Positions 6,459 to 13,654 of a stretch of 18,639 bases of DNA are shown here, piece after piece. The first letter of the stretch is position 1, and each line of letters starts with the position of its first letter. This DNA is from Patescibacteria group bacterium (lineage in GTDB: Bacteria; Patescibacteriota; Saccharimonadia; Saccharimonadales; CAIOMD01). A program made the position numbers and the translations under genes. Under the pieces are notes generated by a model, which worked only from the letters and a program-made list of their open reading frames with translations, was not told where the DNA came from and made no database searches. The stretch covers positions 1-18,639 of the forward strand of contig JALOQO010000016.1 in the NCBI GenBank assembly GCA_025453305.1. The letters run 5' to 3'.

Positions 6459-7628
6459 GTGTCTTTAGAACCACTAGTATTAGCTGTGAGTTACAACGGT
6501 AAAAGTGTTACTTATTCGTTGTACAAAAGGGGTGTATGTAAAGGTATGGCTGTATATGAAAGTGGCAAAAATCCCACTATTAGTTACGGTGACCAACCTA
6601 TAATATTTGACAAGCCAATTATTGATCAAAAAGATTTTATAGTAACTTTAGCCCAAACATGGTCGGATATTACCAAAAAGCCACTGTTGATAGACATAGT
6701 AGCAATAAAAATATCTGTTCCTGGCAGTTATTTTTTACAAGATAGTTTTATTGACCAAGTATTTCTAGACAAGATAAATAGCATAATTAACATAGACAAT
6801 CCAGGGTATCAATCTTTCTTAGATGTATACGAGCCACTAAAAGACAACTTTGAAAATGCAAAATTTATGGCAATTTCGGACTCGGGCTTTCATATGACCA
6901 AGCCTGATTATACCTGGAACTATCCTATTGATCTTGAAATAGCCGACACCACAGATATTAAAAGGTTCGGTTACGATGGCTTATCGCTAGAATCGGTGCT
7001 GGACTGTATTAAAGAATCCAACTATCACGGCTATCAAAAAGTTATAGTTTGTAATCTAGATAATTACACTAATGTAACTGCTATTTTAAATGGCAAGAGT
7101 ATGGATACTAGTTACGGCTACACCAAATTAGATGGCTTAATTTCTCCCTCTTTTTCCGGAGCAATAGACTACTCTGCATATCAAGCTATGAATATAGCAA
7201 CCAATAAATTTAACAAAACATTAAACGAAAATAATTACGGGCTTTATGGTATAAGCGGGGTTAGTGCAGATATAGATGAAATCTTATATGCCGAAGCTAA
7301 CGGCAATCACCGGGCCGGTTTAGCTATGAGTATGTATATATATTCTATAAGGCAAGCGATTGCCAAAATGTCTGCAACCCTAGAGGGGGCAGAAATGCTA
7401 GTTTTCACTGGATACATCGGCTTGGGGTATCCTAAGATTCGCCAAAGAGTTGTATCCGGTTTAGGTTTTTTGCAATTTGCCTTAAACAGCCAGTTAAACA
7501 ACAAATGTATTAGCCCGGAAATGGTTAAACCTATTCATCCTCGCACCAGGACACATCCGATAATAGTTGCACCCGCCAACGAATTAGCAGTGGTTATTAG
7601 TCACTCTATAAAACTAGCAAAAAATTAA
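6459..7628 (+). CDS. Degenerate acetate kinase (AckA) homologue
   Basis: A 389-aa protein with the length and segment order of acetate kinase (ASKHA fold). Recognisable blocks: SDSGFHMTKPD (140-150; AckA FDTAFHQTMPP), RFGYDGLSLESV (169-180; AckA RYGFHGTSHxYV), VIVCNLDNYTNVTAILNGKS (195-214; AckA HLGNGxS block), GKSMDTSYGYTKLDGL (212-227), GISGVSADIDEI (264-275) and VFTGYIGLGYPKIRQRV (315-331). Most catalytic positions are changed. By the Methanosarcina enzyme's numbering, as I recall it, the His of GFHG is D173, the His of HLGNG is N199, the Arg of GTRxGDID is F232, the Asn of NAGSSS is Ser, and the Arg of GHRVVHGG is Lys. The Asp of FDTAFH (D141) and the Asn of HLGNG (N202) remain. Acetate phosphorylation is therefore unlikely. 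It may be a pseudo-enzyme or have a new substrate. The frame is intact and has a good RBS, so this does not look like decay. Confidence 0.85.
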   Translation: MSLEPLVLAVSYNGKSVTYSLYKRGVCKGMAVYESGKNPTISYGDQPIIFDKPIIDQKDFIVTLAQTWSDITKKPLLIDIVAIKISVPGSYFLQDSFIDQVFLDKINSIINIDNPGYQSFLDVYEPLKDNFENAKFMAISDSGFHMTKPDYTWNYPIDLEIADTTDIKRFGYDGLSLESVLDCIKESNYHGYQKVIVCNLDNYTNVTAILNGKSMDTSYGYTKLDGLISPSFSGAIDYSAYQAMNIATNKFNKTLNENNYGLYGISGVSADIDEILYAEANGNHRAGLAMSMYIYSIRQAIAKMSATLEGAEMLVFTGYIGLGYPKIRQRVVSGLGFLQFALNSQLNNKCISPEMVKPIHPRTRTHPIIVAPANELAVVISHSIKLAKN

Positions 7629-7639
7629 TATTCACTAAA

Positions 7640-8047
7640 TTAATATACACCGGCTTGTTCCATTTGATCTAACCCGCCCAAATCTGTAACATTGGTGTAC
7701 CCTGCCTGTTTTAGTAGAGCGGTTGCTTGTGCTGAACGGTTTCCGCTACGACAATAAACATAGATAGTTGAATCTTTAGGGATATCGGGATACTCACCGG
7801 CTTTAATAAGTTCAACATCAAAATTTATAGCTTGCTGGGCATGCTTTTGGTTAAATTCTTCTGGGGTGCGAACATCATAAAGATAGGCTTGTCCTTGCTC
7901 GGCTTTTATTACCGCTTGTTTAGCTAGGGGTTGCTGGCTAGATTGCCCACAAGCTTCACCACTACATTCATTTGAGGGGTAAAAAACCCACCACACACCA
8001 ACGGCGACTACCAAAACTCCAAATGCGATAAACAAAGTTTTTTTCAT
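7640..8047 (-). CDS. Membrane-anchored rhodanese-domain protein
   Basis: A 135-aa protein with an N-terminal membrane anchor or uncleaved signal (residues 4-22), a short Cys-containing linker (NECSGEACG, C28 and C33) and one rhodanese domain (about 42-135). The active-site loop is CRSGNRSA with catalytic C99, the six-residue loop of sulfurtransferases. YDVRTPEEF (57-65) and the GYTNVTDLGGLDQME tail are typical of single-domain PspE/GlpE-like proteins. It probably faces outward and handles persulfide or thiol chemistry. Its ATG lies one base after the glutaredoxin stop, so the two form an operon. It converges on the acetate kinase-like gene with an 11-bp gap. Confidence 0.93.
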   Translation of the reverse strand: MKKTLFIAFGVLVVAVGVWWVFYPSNECSGEACGQSSQQPLAKQAVIKAEQGQAYLYDVRTPEEFNQKHAQQAINFDVELIKAGEYPDIPKDSTIYVYCRSGNRSAQATALLKQAGYTNVTDLGGLDQMEQAGVY

Positions 8048-8048
8048 A

Positions 8049-8300
8049 CTAACCTAATAACTCCTTTTGAAGCAGGGGTACATCAAAGCCCAATACACCA
8101 TGTTCGGTACCATCGTCATCTGTAATAATTGTAAAAGGCACTCCCCGCTGTTGGCTTTTGTTATACATTTCCAATGCGGCATTTTGATCCAGATCTACCC
8201 TCTTTTCGGTGTAGGGGAACTTGTGTTCGTCTAAATACATCTTTAATCTTATACAAAACGGACAGCTTGCTGTTGAGTAAACTGTGATTGTTTTTGCCAT
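8049..8300 (-). CDS. Glutaredoxin-like thiol oxidoreductase
   Basis: An 83-aa thioredoxin-fold protein. MAKTITVYSTASCPFCIRLK starts with beta1 and has the CPFC redox site at about residues 12-15. RGVPFTIITDDDG supplies the cis-proline (VPF), and GVLGFDVPLLQKEL matches the glutathione-binding GxxxP/D helix region. It resembles NrdH/mycoredoxin-type small glutaredoxins. The ATG at 8300 is chosen over an upstream in-frame ATG at 8351: AAGAAAGGA lies just before it, and the longer form would cover the operator and promoter. It is first gene of the operon with the rhodanese, and its promoter is shared and overlapped with the Fur-family gene, which argues for oxidative or metal-responsive control. 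Confidence 0.93.
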   Translation of the reverse strand: MAKTITVYSTASCPFCIRLKMYLDEHKFPYTEKRVDLDQNAALEMYNKSQQRGVPFTIITDDDGTEHGVLGFDVPLLQKELLG

Positions 8301-8315
8301 ACATATCCTTTCTTT

Positions 8316-8336
8316 AATTGTAAATAGTTTACAATT
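8316..8336. promoter_or_regulatory. Palindromic operator between glutaredoxin and Fur-family gene
   Basis: AATTGTAAA (8316-8324), TAG and TTTACAATT (8328-8336) form a perfect 9-bp inverted repeat in the 72-bp divergent gap. It is AT-rich and 21 bp long, like Fur/PerR/Zur boxes, and is placed downstream of the minus-strand -10 box and across the -35 region of the plus-strand promoter. It is the likely site of the adjacent regulator; this pairing is inferred from position. Confidence 0.7.
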
Positions 8337-8337
8337 G

Positions 8338-8367
8338 TATAATACACACATTAATGTTACAATGCAA
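8338..8367. promoter_or_regulatory. Overlapping divergent promoters (glutaredoxin and Fur-family gene)
   Basis: Minus strand: TTGCAT (8367-8362), a 17-bp spacer and TATTAT (8344-8339) drive the glutaredoxin-rhodanese operon. Plus strand: TATAAT (8338-8343) would start the Fur-family mRNA about 22 nt before its ATG; its -35 falls in the palindrome and is poor. The two -10 boxes overlap almost completely, so the two promoters probably compete. Confidence 0.6.
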
Positions 8368-8372
8368 GTATT

Positions 8373-8744
8373 ATGTTAACCAGAATGACACATCAGACCC
8401 TAGTTGTGCAAAGGGCAATTAATAAATTCGGACATTCTACAAACAGCCAATTAGTGGCCGAATGCCGTAAAATATTACCTGAAATATCGGCTACAACAGT
8501 ACATAGAATTACTTCTAGGTTGATACAAAGAGGCGCACTAGCTTACGGTCCAGAGATAAATGGTTCTAGATTGGTAGATATTAATATCAAACCCCATGAC
8601 CATTTTATTTGCGATGGCTGTATGGGCGTTAAAGATATTCTAATCCCCGATAATCTAAGAGAGTCAATTAAAAAACAAGTTCCAGGACTAATATCTGGGG
8701 CCAGCCTAACTATTAGGGGAGAATGCAATAGTTGTAATAAATAA
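8373..8744 (+). CDS. Fur-family metalloregulator (Fur/PerR/Zur type)
   Basis: A 123-aa protein with an N-terminal winged helix (residues 1-72; SATTVHRITSRLIQRGAL is the recognition-helix region) and a C-terminal dimerisation domain. PHDHFICDGC (74-83) supplies the HxH metal ligands of the regulatory site plus C80 and C83. GECNSC (117-122) supplies C118 and C121, completing the Cys4 structural zinc site. The two CxxC pairs are as in Fur and PerR. Whether it senses iron, peroxide, zinc or manganese cannot be read from the sequence, but divergence from a glutaredoxin/rhodanese pair favours a PerR-like role. There is no clear Shine-Dalgarno. A second in-frame ATG is 4 codons later (MTHQTL). Confidence 0.93.
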   Translation: MLTRMTHQTLVVQRAINKFGHSTNSQLVAECRKILPEISATTVHRITSRLIQRGALAYGPEINGSRLVDINIKPHDHFICDGCMGVKDILIPDNLRESIKKQVPGLISGASLTIRGECNSCNK

Positions 8745-8798
8745 ACATAAATATTATTTTTAATATGATATTATATAAAAGTTAACAATTTAAAATAT

Positions 8799-8931
8799 CG
8801 TGAGTGCGGAGAGAGATCTAGCTCTATGACCCGCTGGCAACCACTTTTATTAAGAACGGTGCCCCATCTAGTCTGATGATTAATCAGAAAAGATATAAGT
8901 GTCTATCCTTTTTAACAGGAACGCGCTCATG
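8799..8931 (+). ncRNA. SAM riboswitch (SAM-I/SAM-IV clan) upstream of metK
   Basis: Leader RNA of metK with the conserved core of S-adenosylmethionine riboswitches: GAGTGC then GGCAACC (8836-8842) and GGTGCC, with the two pairing as P3. P1 pairs CGTGAGTGCG (8799-8808) with CGCGCTCATG (8922-8931), including wobbles. P2 can form from GCGG/CCGC and AGAG/CTCT, and its loop (AGAT) can make the clan pseudoknot with ATCT after GGTGCC. P4 is ATCT-CTGAT/ATCAG-AGAT (about 8866-8894). GAGTGC plus GGTGCCCC looks closer to SAM-IV or the SAM-I/IV variant than to classic SAM-I. ATCCTTT (8905-8911) is complementary to the metK ribosome binding site (AAAGGAT, 8942-8948), which points to translational control. 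Confidence 0.85.
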
Positions 8932-8954
8932 TGCTGTTATGAAAGGATTTTTTT

Positions 8955-10012
8955 ATGCTCAAAAATATTACTGTAAGTGAGTCGGTTTGCGCTGGACACC
9001 CGGATAAATTAGCCGATCAAATCAGTGATGCAATATTAGACGAAGCTCTAAAACAAGATTCCAACTCTAGGGTGGCTGCAGAAGTAATGGTTGCTCCAAA
9101 TACTGTAATCTTGGCAAGACGGTTATAAAAAATAACGGATATACTGATCCTGGTTGGGGTTTTAGTGACGATTCTACAATAATCAATAAGATTCATAATC
9201 AATCGGCCGAAATTGCTATTGGGGTTGATAACGATGGGGCGGGAGATCAGGGCCTTATGTACGGCTACGCTACTAGTGAAACAGAGCAATTCATGCCAGC
9301 ACAGTTAGTTATGGCGCACAGAATTGTTCGCGAACTAGATAATCATAGAAAATTAGGAAAAATTGAATATTTGCGACCGGACGGCAAAGCTCAAGTGGTG
9401 CTAGAAAAATCAGATAATAAATTATTAGCCATAAAACATATTACTGTGGCTGTACCGCATAGTGAGAAGGTGGATCTGATTACTGTAAAGAAAGATATAA
9501 TCAGCCATATCTTGCAACCGCTATCTGATGATTATAGACTGTCGTTACCTAAAGAAATAATTGTCAACGGTACAGGTGTATGGCACACGCCGGGGCCGGT
9601 TAGTGATGTGGGTCTTACTGGTAGAAAAATTGTAGTTGACACTTATGGTGGAGCTGCAAAGGTTGGAGGGGGAGCGTTTAGCGGTAAAGATCCTAGCAAA
9701 GTGGATAGATCTGGTGCTTATGCAGCAAGGTATATCGCCAAGAACATTGTAGCAAAAGGCTATGCTTCTAGGGTAGAGGTTTGTTTGGCTTATTATATTG
9801 GTGCTCTAAATCCTATTATAAGAACGATAGATACATTTAACACGGCTACCGTTAGCCAGAAAGTTATCGAAGACTATGCCAATAACTTATGTGATCTATC
9901 GGTAAAAGCTATATTAACAAAATTCGATCTTAAGAAGCCAATTTACCTGCCTACTGCGAGTTATGGCCATTTTGGAAAAAACGATCTACCTTGGGAATTT
10001 GTGGTATCATAA
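8955..10012 (+). pseudogene. metK: S-adenosylmethionine synthetase, interrupted by an out-of-frame deletion
   Basis: MetK makes SAM from methionine and ATP. Part 1 (8955-9128) reads [20 protein letters not shown] and [15 protein letters not shown], then [14 protein letters not shown], and hits TAA at 9126. Part 2 is in another frame (open from 9071; homology from about 9113 to 10012) and has [51 protein letters not shown] and YAARYIAKNIVA, ending with SYGHFGKNDLPWE. At the joint about 16-17 codons are absent: the GGEITT loop and following strand, which hold a Glu contacting methionine and metal. The missing length is 3n+1 (about 50 nt), so frame is lost as well. Either a true inactivating deletion or an assembly error. 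No slippery site suggests programmed frameshifting. The SAM riboswitch and RBS (AAAGGA) upstream are intact. Confidence 0.88.
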
Positions 10013-10041
10013 AAGCATAACAAATAACAAAGGAGTAAACA

Positions 10042-10761
10042 GTGGTTAATATAAGATTTATTACTAAGTCTAGCGCGTTGTTATTAATGTTTATATTCGC
10101 AATAGTTGCTTTTATTGTGATTACCACTATGAGTGTAAGCGCAAACGAACAGCAAGAATCTGTTCAAGAAAGAGTACAAAATCGGGTTAGCGATACTGTT
10201 AACCAACAAAAAGAAGCCGCAAAAGCTAAGAGGGCTGAAATTCAAGCTCAAGCAGAGGCTAAATTAAAAGAAGCTCAAGAAAAACGACAACTTAAATCTA
10301 CGGAGTTAAGGCAGAAAGCTTGCGAAGCTAAAAAGTCAGCATTATCTAACAAGATAAATGCTACTTCGGCCGCTGCTAAAAGGCATATAGATACTATTGA
10401 TAAGTTTAATGACAAACTAAATACATTTGTTGAAAAGTACAATCTCGTAGTTCCCGGGTTTGAGGATTTGAATGCTAAAGTGATGTCTGCTAAGGAAGAA
10501 GCTGATAAAGCGGTTGCTACTTTAGGCGAATACGGTGACTTAACTATTGACTGCAAAGATATCGATGGAGCTACCGCTAACGCTATTAGTTACCAAACAG
10601 CATTGAAGTCGGCTAGGGAAAGTATTCTAGCATATAGAATGGCAACCAAAGACTTATTGGTAGCCATAAAAACAACAGCCGAAAAAACTGAAGCTACAGA
10701 TTCTGGTGAAACAACAAATCCAGAAAGTAGCCAAGATACAACACAAGAAAATAGTAACTAG
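10042..10761 (+). CDS. Exported coiled-coil protein of unknown function
   Basis: A 239-aa protein starting at GTG 10042, fixed by AGGAG at 10031-10035. Residues about 11-34 form a signal peptide or anchor, with a plausible cleavage after VSA (A34). Residues 36-105 are rich in Gln, Lys, Glu and Ala with long amphipathic helix character, a likely coiled coil. A second helical region runs to about 212, and a Ser/Thr/Glu-rich unstructured tail ends the protein. Two cysteines, C94 and C171, could bond outside the cell. No enzyme motif is visible. It directly follows metK (29-bp gap) and precedes another single-pass protein, so the pair may be co-transcribed. Function not assigned. Confidence 0.8.
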   Translation: MVNIRFITKSSALLLMFIFAIVAFIVITTMSVSANEQQESVQERVQNRVSDTVNQQKEAAKAKRAEIQAQAEAKLKEAQEKRQLKSTELRQKACEAKKSALSNKINATSAAAKRHIDTIDKFNDKLNTFVEKYNLVVPGFEDLNAKVMSAKEEADKAVATLGEYGDLTIDCKDIDGATANAISYQTALKSARESILAYRMATKDLLVAIKTTAEKTEATDSGETTNPESSQDTTQENSN

Positions 10762-10793
10762 AAATTATTATAGTTAATAAATAGGAGTTAATT

Positions 10794-11060
10794 ATGTCAA
10801 AACAAGCAGGTTTCTCACATTTAGTATTAATACTTTTAATAGTAAGTGTGTTTCTAGCTGTTGGATTTGTAGGGTGGAAGGTATATGATTCACAAAAAGT
10901 CGAAGCACCAGTAACCAATTCCGAAACTACTACGCAAAGTGATAAGCCTGTTGAGTCATCAGAAGATGTAGCCGATTTAGAGAATGAGCTAAATAATATA
11001 CCAATAGATAGTGAGCTTGATTCTGCTGAAATTGATCAAACAGTTTCGGATTTGCAGTAA
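10794..11060 (+). CDS. Small single-pass membrane protein with GFSHLxL N-terminus
   Basis: An 88-aa protein: KQAGFSHLVLILL then a hydrophobic helix (about residues 9-27), GWKVY, and an acidic Ser/Glu/Asp-rich tail. The N-terminus resembles pilin-like (type III/IV signal) proteins of CPR bacteria but lacks the pilin Glu5, so it is more likely a simple anchor. AGGAG lies before the ATG (the spacing is normal). The acidic tail has no recognisable domain. It follows the exported coiled-coil gene by 32 bp and converges on the AI-2E family gene (gap 61 bp, AT-rich, no strong terminator). Confidence 0.78.
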   Translation: MSKQAGFSHLVLILLIVSVFLAVGFVGWKVYDSQKVEAPVTNSETTTQSDKPVESSEDVADLENELNNIPIDSELDSAEIDQTVSDLQ

Positions 11061-11121
11061 CACTAATATATTAAATTAATATTAATCAATAGTAGTCTCA
11101 ACAGATTATAAGTTATTTATA

Positions 11122-12228
11122 CTAAGATTTTGATAAACTGGGTTTTGGTGGCAATTTATTGCCGTATTTTTTGTAATCTAGATACATAGACAGAGTTGTT
11201 AATAACACTATCATTAAGACAGGCCCAATTACAATACCCAGAAACCCAAATATACCAATACCGGCAAAAACCGAAAGTATAGTTAATGCTGGGTCAAGTC
11301 TGGCGCTTTTTGGCACAAATTTTGGTCTTAGAATATTATCAATATTTGTAGTAATCAAAAAGTGCCAAGCTAACAATAATACTCCCTGCCATATGTTTCC
11401 CGTAAGTATTAAGACGATGCCGAGGGGAATGATAATAATTCCACCCCCAAGTGGGATGATGGATAAAAAGGTTAATATTACAAAAAAGAAGGCCAAATAG
11501 TCTATTCCTACAATCCATAGCGATAAAGTAGAAGATAAACCCTGCGCTAATGCAATAGCAAATTGGCCCTTTACCATGGCTGTTGTCATTGCTCCCATTT
11601 TATCAATATAACGGCTATTCATTTCTTTACCCAAAGGGTTAATGTCTTCTAGGGCTTTTATGATTTTGTTTTGATTTTTTAACATAGACGAAAAAACAAA
11701 CAAAAAGATAATTAACATTGTAAAGAAATTAGCAATACCACCAGCGAAAGATTTAATAAAGGCTATAGTTGCGCTTACTATAGAACTGGCCGCATCTTGA
11801 AACATTTGCTTAATTTGGTCAACGCTTATAGCTTGGCCATCAACAAAGGGTAGCTTGTCAGCTTGCTCATTAATATTAGCTACTAGTGTATCTAGATTTT
11901 TGCTTAGAGAGCTACCATTATAACCAGCAGATTCAATCTGATTTACGAGTTCAACAGCTTGCGTAGCGGTTATCGCCATTATAATAGTTATAGGTATCAC
12001 GATTATTGCAAATAACGCCAGAACCGTTCCGGTAATTGCAAAGCCTTCTTTACCACCCCTTTTTCTTATAATCCATTTGTATATAGGATTCATTAAAAAA
12101 GCTAAAATAGCGGCTAGGGCAATTAGTATAAAATAGTCTTGTAGAAACAACAGTAGTCCTATAAAAGCCAATATCGCAGCCGTAATTACTACATTCTTAT
12201 TTAATGGGGTGGATTTTTTAAATATCAT
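11122..12228 (-). CDS. AI-2E family (PerM/UPF0118) membrane protein, copy 1
   Basis: A 368-aa multi-pass inner-membrane protein. Eight or so membrane segments with the family layout: two N-terminal helices, a soluble middle section (about residues 85-150), then SSMLKNQNKIIKALEDINP, and the C-terminal helical cluster with SIIPLGGGIIIIPLGIVLIL and NIDNILRPKFVPKSARLDP, a typical AI-2E family signature. The ATG at 12228 (MIFKKSTPLNKN) is chosen over an ATG at 12291. The longer form adds an unusual hydrophobic N-terminus and reads over the minus-strand -10-like TATAGT (12246-12241). Members export autoinducer-2, Na+/H+ or other solutes; the substrate here is unknown. It is divergent from the next gene and paralogous to the one at 13655-14758. 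Confidence 0.9.
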   Translation of the reverse strand: MIFKKSTPLNKNVVITAAILAFIGLLLFLQDYFILIALAAILAFLMNPIYKWIIRKRGGKEGFAITGTVLALFAIIVIPITIIMAITATQAVELVNQIESAGYNGSSLSKNLDTLVANINEQADKLPFVDGQAISVDQIKQMFQDAASSIVSATIAFIKSFAGGIANFFTMLIIFLFVFSSMLKNQNKIIKALEDINPLGKEMNSRYIDKMGAMTTAMVKGQFAIALAQGLSSTLSLWIVGIDYLAFFFVILTFLSIIPLGGGIIIIPLGIVLILTGNIWQGVLLLAWHFLITTNIDNILRPKFVPKSARLDPALTILSVFAGIGIFGFLGIVIGPVLMIVLLTTLSMYLDYKKYGNKLPPKPSLSKS

Positions 12229-12275
12229 AATTATGAAGAAACTATAACACAATCTCTTTAAAAAATATACAATTA

Positions 12276-12304
12276 TTGTAAAATATTGCATAATGATGTA
12301 TAAT
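12276..12304 (+). promoter_or_regulatory. Promoter of the 12335-15376 membrane-protein operon
   Basis: TTGTAA (12276-12281), a 17-bp spacer and TATAAT (12299-12304). The start of transcription would lie near 12311, and AAAGG (about 12321) serves the ATG at 12335. It overlaps the start region of the divergent AI-2E family gene. Confidence 0.6.
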
Positions 12305-12334
12305 TACATTAATTTTACAGAAAGGTGTTAAGCT

Positions 12335-13639
12335 ATGGCTAAGAAAGCTAAAAAAGAGCCAAAAACTAGTTCTAAAAAGGCAAATGCCAGTGTAGATGTG
12401 CTTAATCAGCGCCTAAAGGAGCTAGAGGCTGAAAATGCCAAATTAAAAGAAGTCAACGCATCTAAGTCTAAAATTAAAAATCGCCACTTTTGGCGCACTT
12501 TTGGTGTAACATTTTTTGTAACACTTAGCATAGTAGCTTTTATGTTATTCAACATAGCTAGCTGGGCTAAGAATACCATTTTAAATACCGAATCTTTTGT
12601 AGCAACTATGCAACCGGTTTTGGCCGAACCCGCCGTTCAAGAGGTGATTACCAACGAACTTAGTACTCAAATATTTAGCAATATCGACATTCAGTCAGAA
12701 TTAGAGAAAGCTCTACCAGAAGATATTCAATTTATTGCTGGCCCGCTTGCCGGGGGAGTAGAATCTTTTGTTAATGATCAAATAGCTAACCTATTGGCTA
12801 GCCCAAAAGTTTATGAAGTCTGGGGGCAGGTGCTAACGACCGTTCACGGAACCCTTGTAGCCTATATCCAGGACCCCACAAAAGATGGTGTAATTAGTAT
12901 TAACGATCTATATGTATTCATAGGAGAACAAGTTAGTTCTGATAATCAACTTAGCTTTTTGTTCAACAAACAATTACCGGCCAATATTGGCAGTATTACA
13001 TTGGCAGAGATTGAGTGGTTACCGCAGGCAAGAACTTATGTTGATACACTGTCTGCCCTACCATATATACTTATTGGAACCAGTATTGTTTCTTTTATTA
13101 TCGCTTTAGCTCTCGCTAAGCGAAAAAGAGCCACTGTATTAACCGCCGCTATTCTTAGTTTTATCTTAATGATTTGTACAATAGTAGCTCTAGAAGTGGG
13201 TCAGATGGCAATTTCTAATCAAGTTCAACCCCAGTATGCAGATGCTTCAGAGGCTGTCTATAGCACAATTACCCAACCATTAGCCGATAGAACTATGGGC
13301 TATGCTACATTGTTTGGTTTTGTAGTATTGCTTTTCATCATCACCGCACCATTAACTAATTTAATAAAAGTTCGACAATTTACGGATGGGCATATATCTT
13401 CATTGGCTAATCGCTATATACCCAAGAAAGAATTACCCGACTGGCTTTATTGGTTGCCAGACAACAGGTCCGCAGTACTATGGACTACATTTGCGATATT
13501 GTTTATCGGGATTGGAGTTAGGATACCACCACTATCGGAACAGATTATAAACGGCTTTATATGGGCAACAATAATAGTATTTGTTCTTTATATTGTAAGT
13601 AGTTGCATTTCAGCTACTCGTAAATCTTCTAAAAAATAG
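12335..13639 (+). CDS. Multi-pass membrane protein of unknown function
   Basis: A 434-aa protein. It has a Lys-rich N-terminus and a short coiled coil (residues about 20-42; NQRLKELEAENAKLKEV), then a membrane helix (about 54-77). An extracytoplasmic stretch of about 160 residues follows (about 80-240; NTILNTESFVATMQPVLAEP, then LPEDIQFIAGPLAGGVESFV), then roughly five C-terminal helices in about residues 242-427. Similar architecture occurs in uncharacterised actinobacterial proteins with the pattern W-x-L-N-T-E-x-F-V; I recognise the type but no function. It is the first gene of an operon with an AI-2E family protein (15-bp gap) and an HdeD-like protein, so an envelope stress or export role is plausible. 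Confidence 0.8.
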   Translation: MAKKAKKEPKTSSKKANASVDVLNQRLKELEAENAKLKEVNASKSKIKNRHFWRTFGVTFFVTLSIVAFMLFNIASWAKNTILNTESFVATMQPVLAEPAVQEVITNELSTQIFSNIDIQSELEKALPEDIQFIAGPLAGGVESFVNDQIANLLASPKVYEVWGQVLTTVHGTLVAYIQDPTKDGVISINDLYVFIGEQVSSDNQLSFLFNKQLPANIGSITLAEIEWLPQARTYVDTLSALPYILIGTSIVSFIIALALAKRKRATVLTAAILSFILMICTIVALEVGQMAISNQVQPQYADASEAVYSTITQPLADRTMGYATLFGFVVLLFIITAPLTNLIKVRQFTDGHISSLANRYIPKKELPDWLYWLPDNRSAVLWTTFAILFIGIGVRIPPLSEQIINGFIWATIIVFVLYIVSSCISATRKSSKK

Positions 13640-13654
13640 TGATATTATAGTCGT

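Noticed and set aside
8301..8351. Longer glutaredoxin from the ATG at 8351
   Set aside because: It would read through the palindrome and the promoter, and the thioredoxin fold starts exactly at MAKTITVYS after an AAAGGA site.
9085..9130. Programmed ribosomal frameshift in metK
   Set aside because: A simple shift cannot restore the missing GGEITT segment of about 16-17 codons, and no slippery heptamer with a downstream structure is evident.
12229..12291. Longer form of AI-2E copy 1 from the ATG at 12291
   Set aside because: The extra 21 residues are not typical of the family and the longer start lies upstream of the best minus-strand -10 box, so it would not be in the mRNA.
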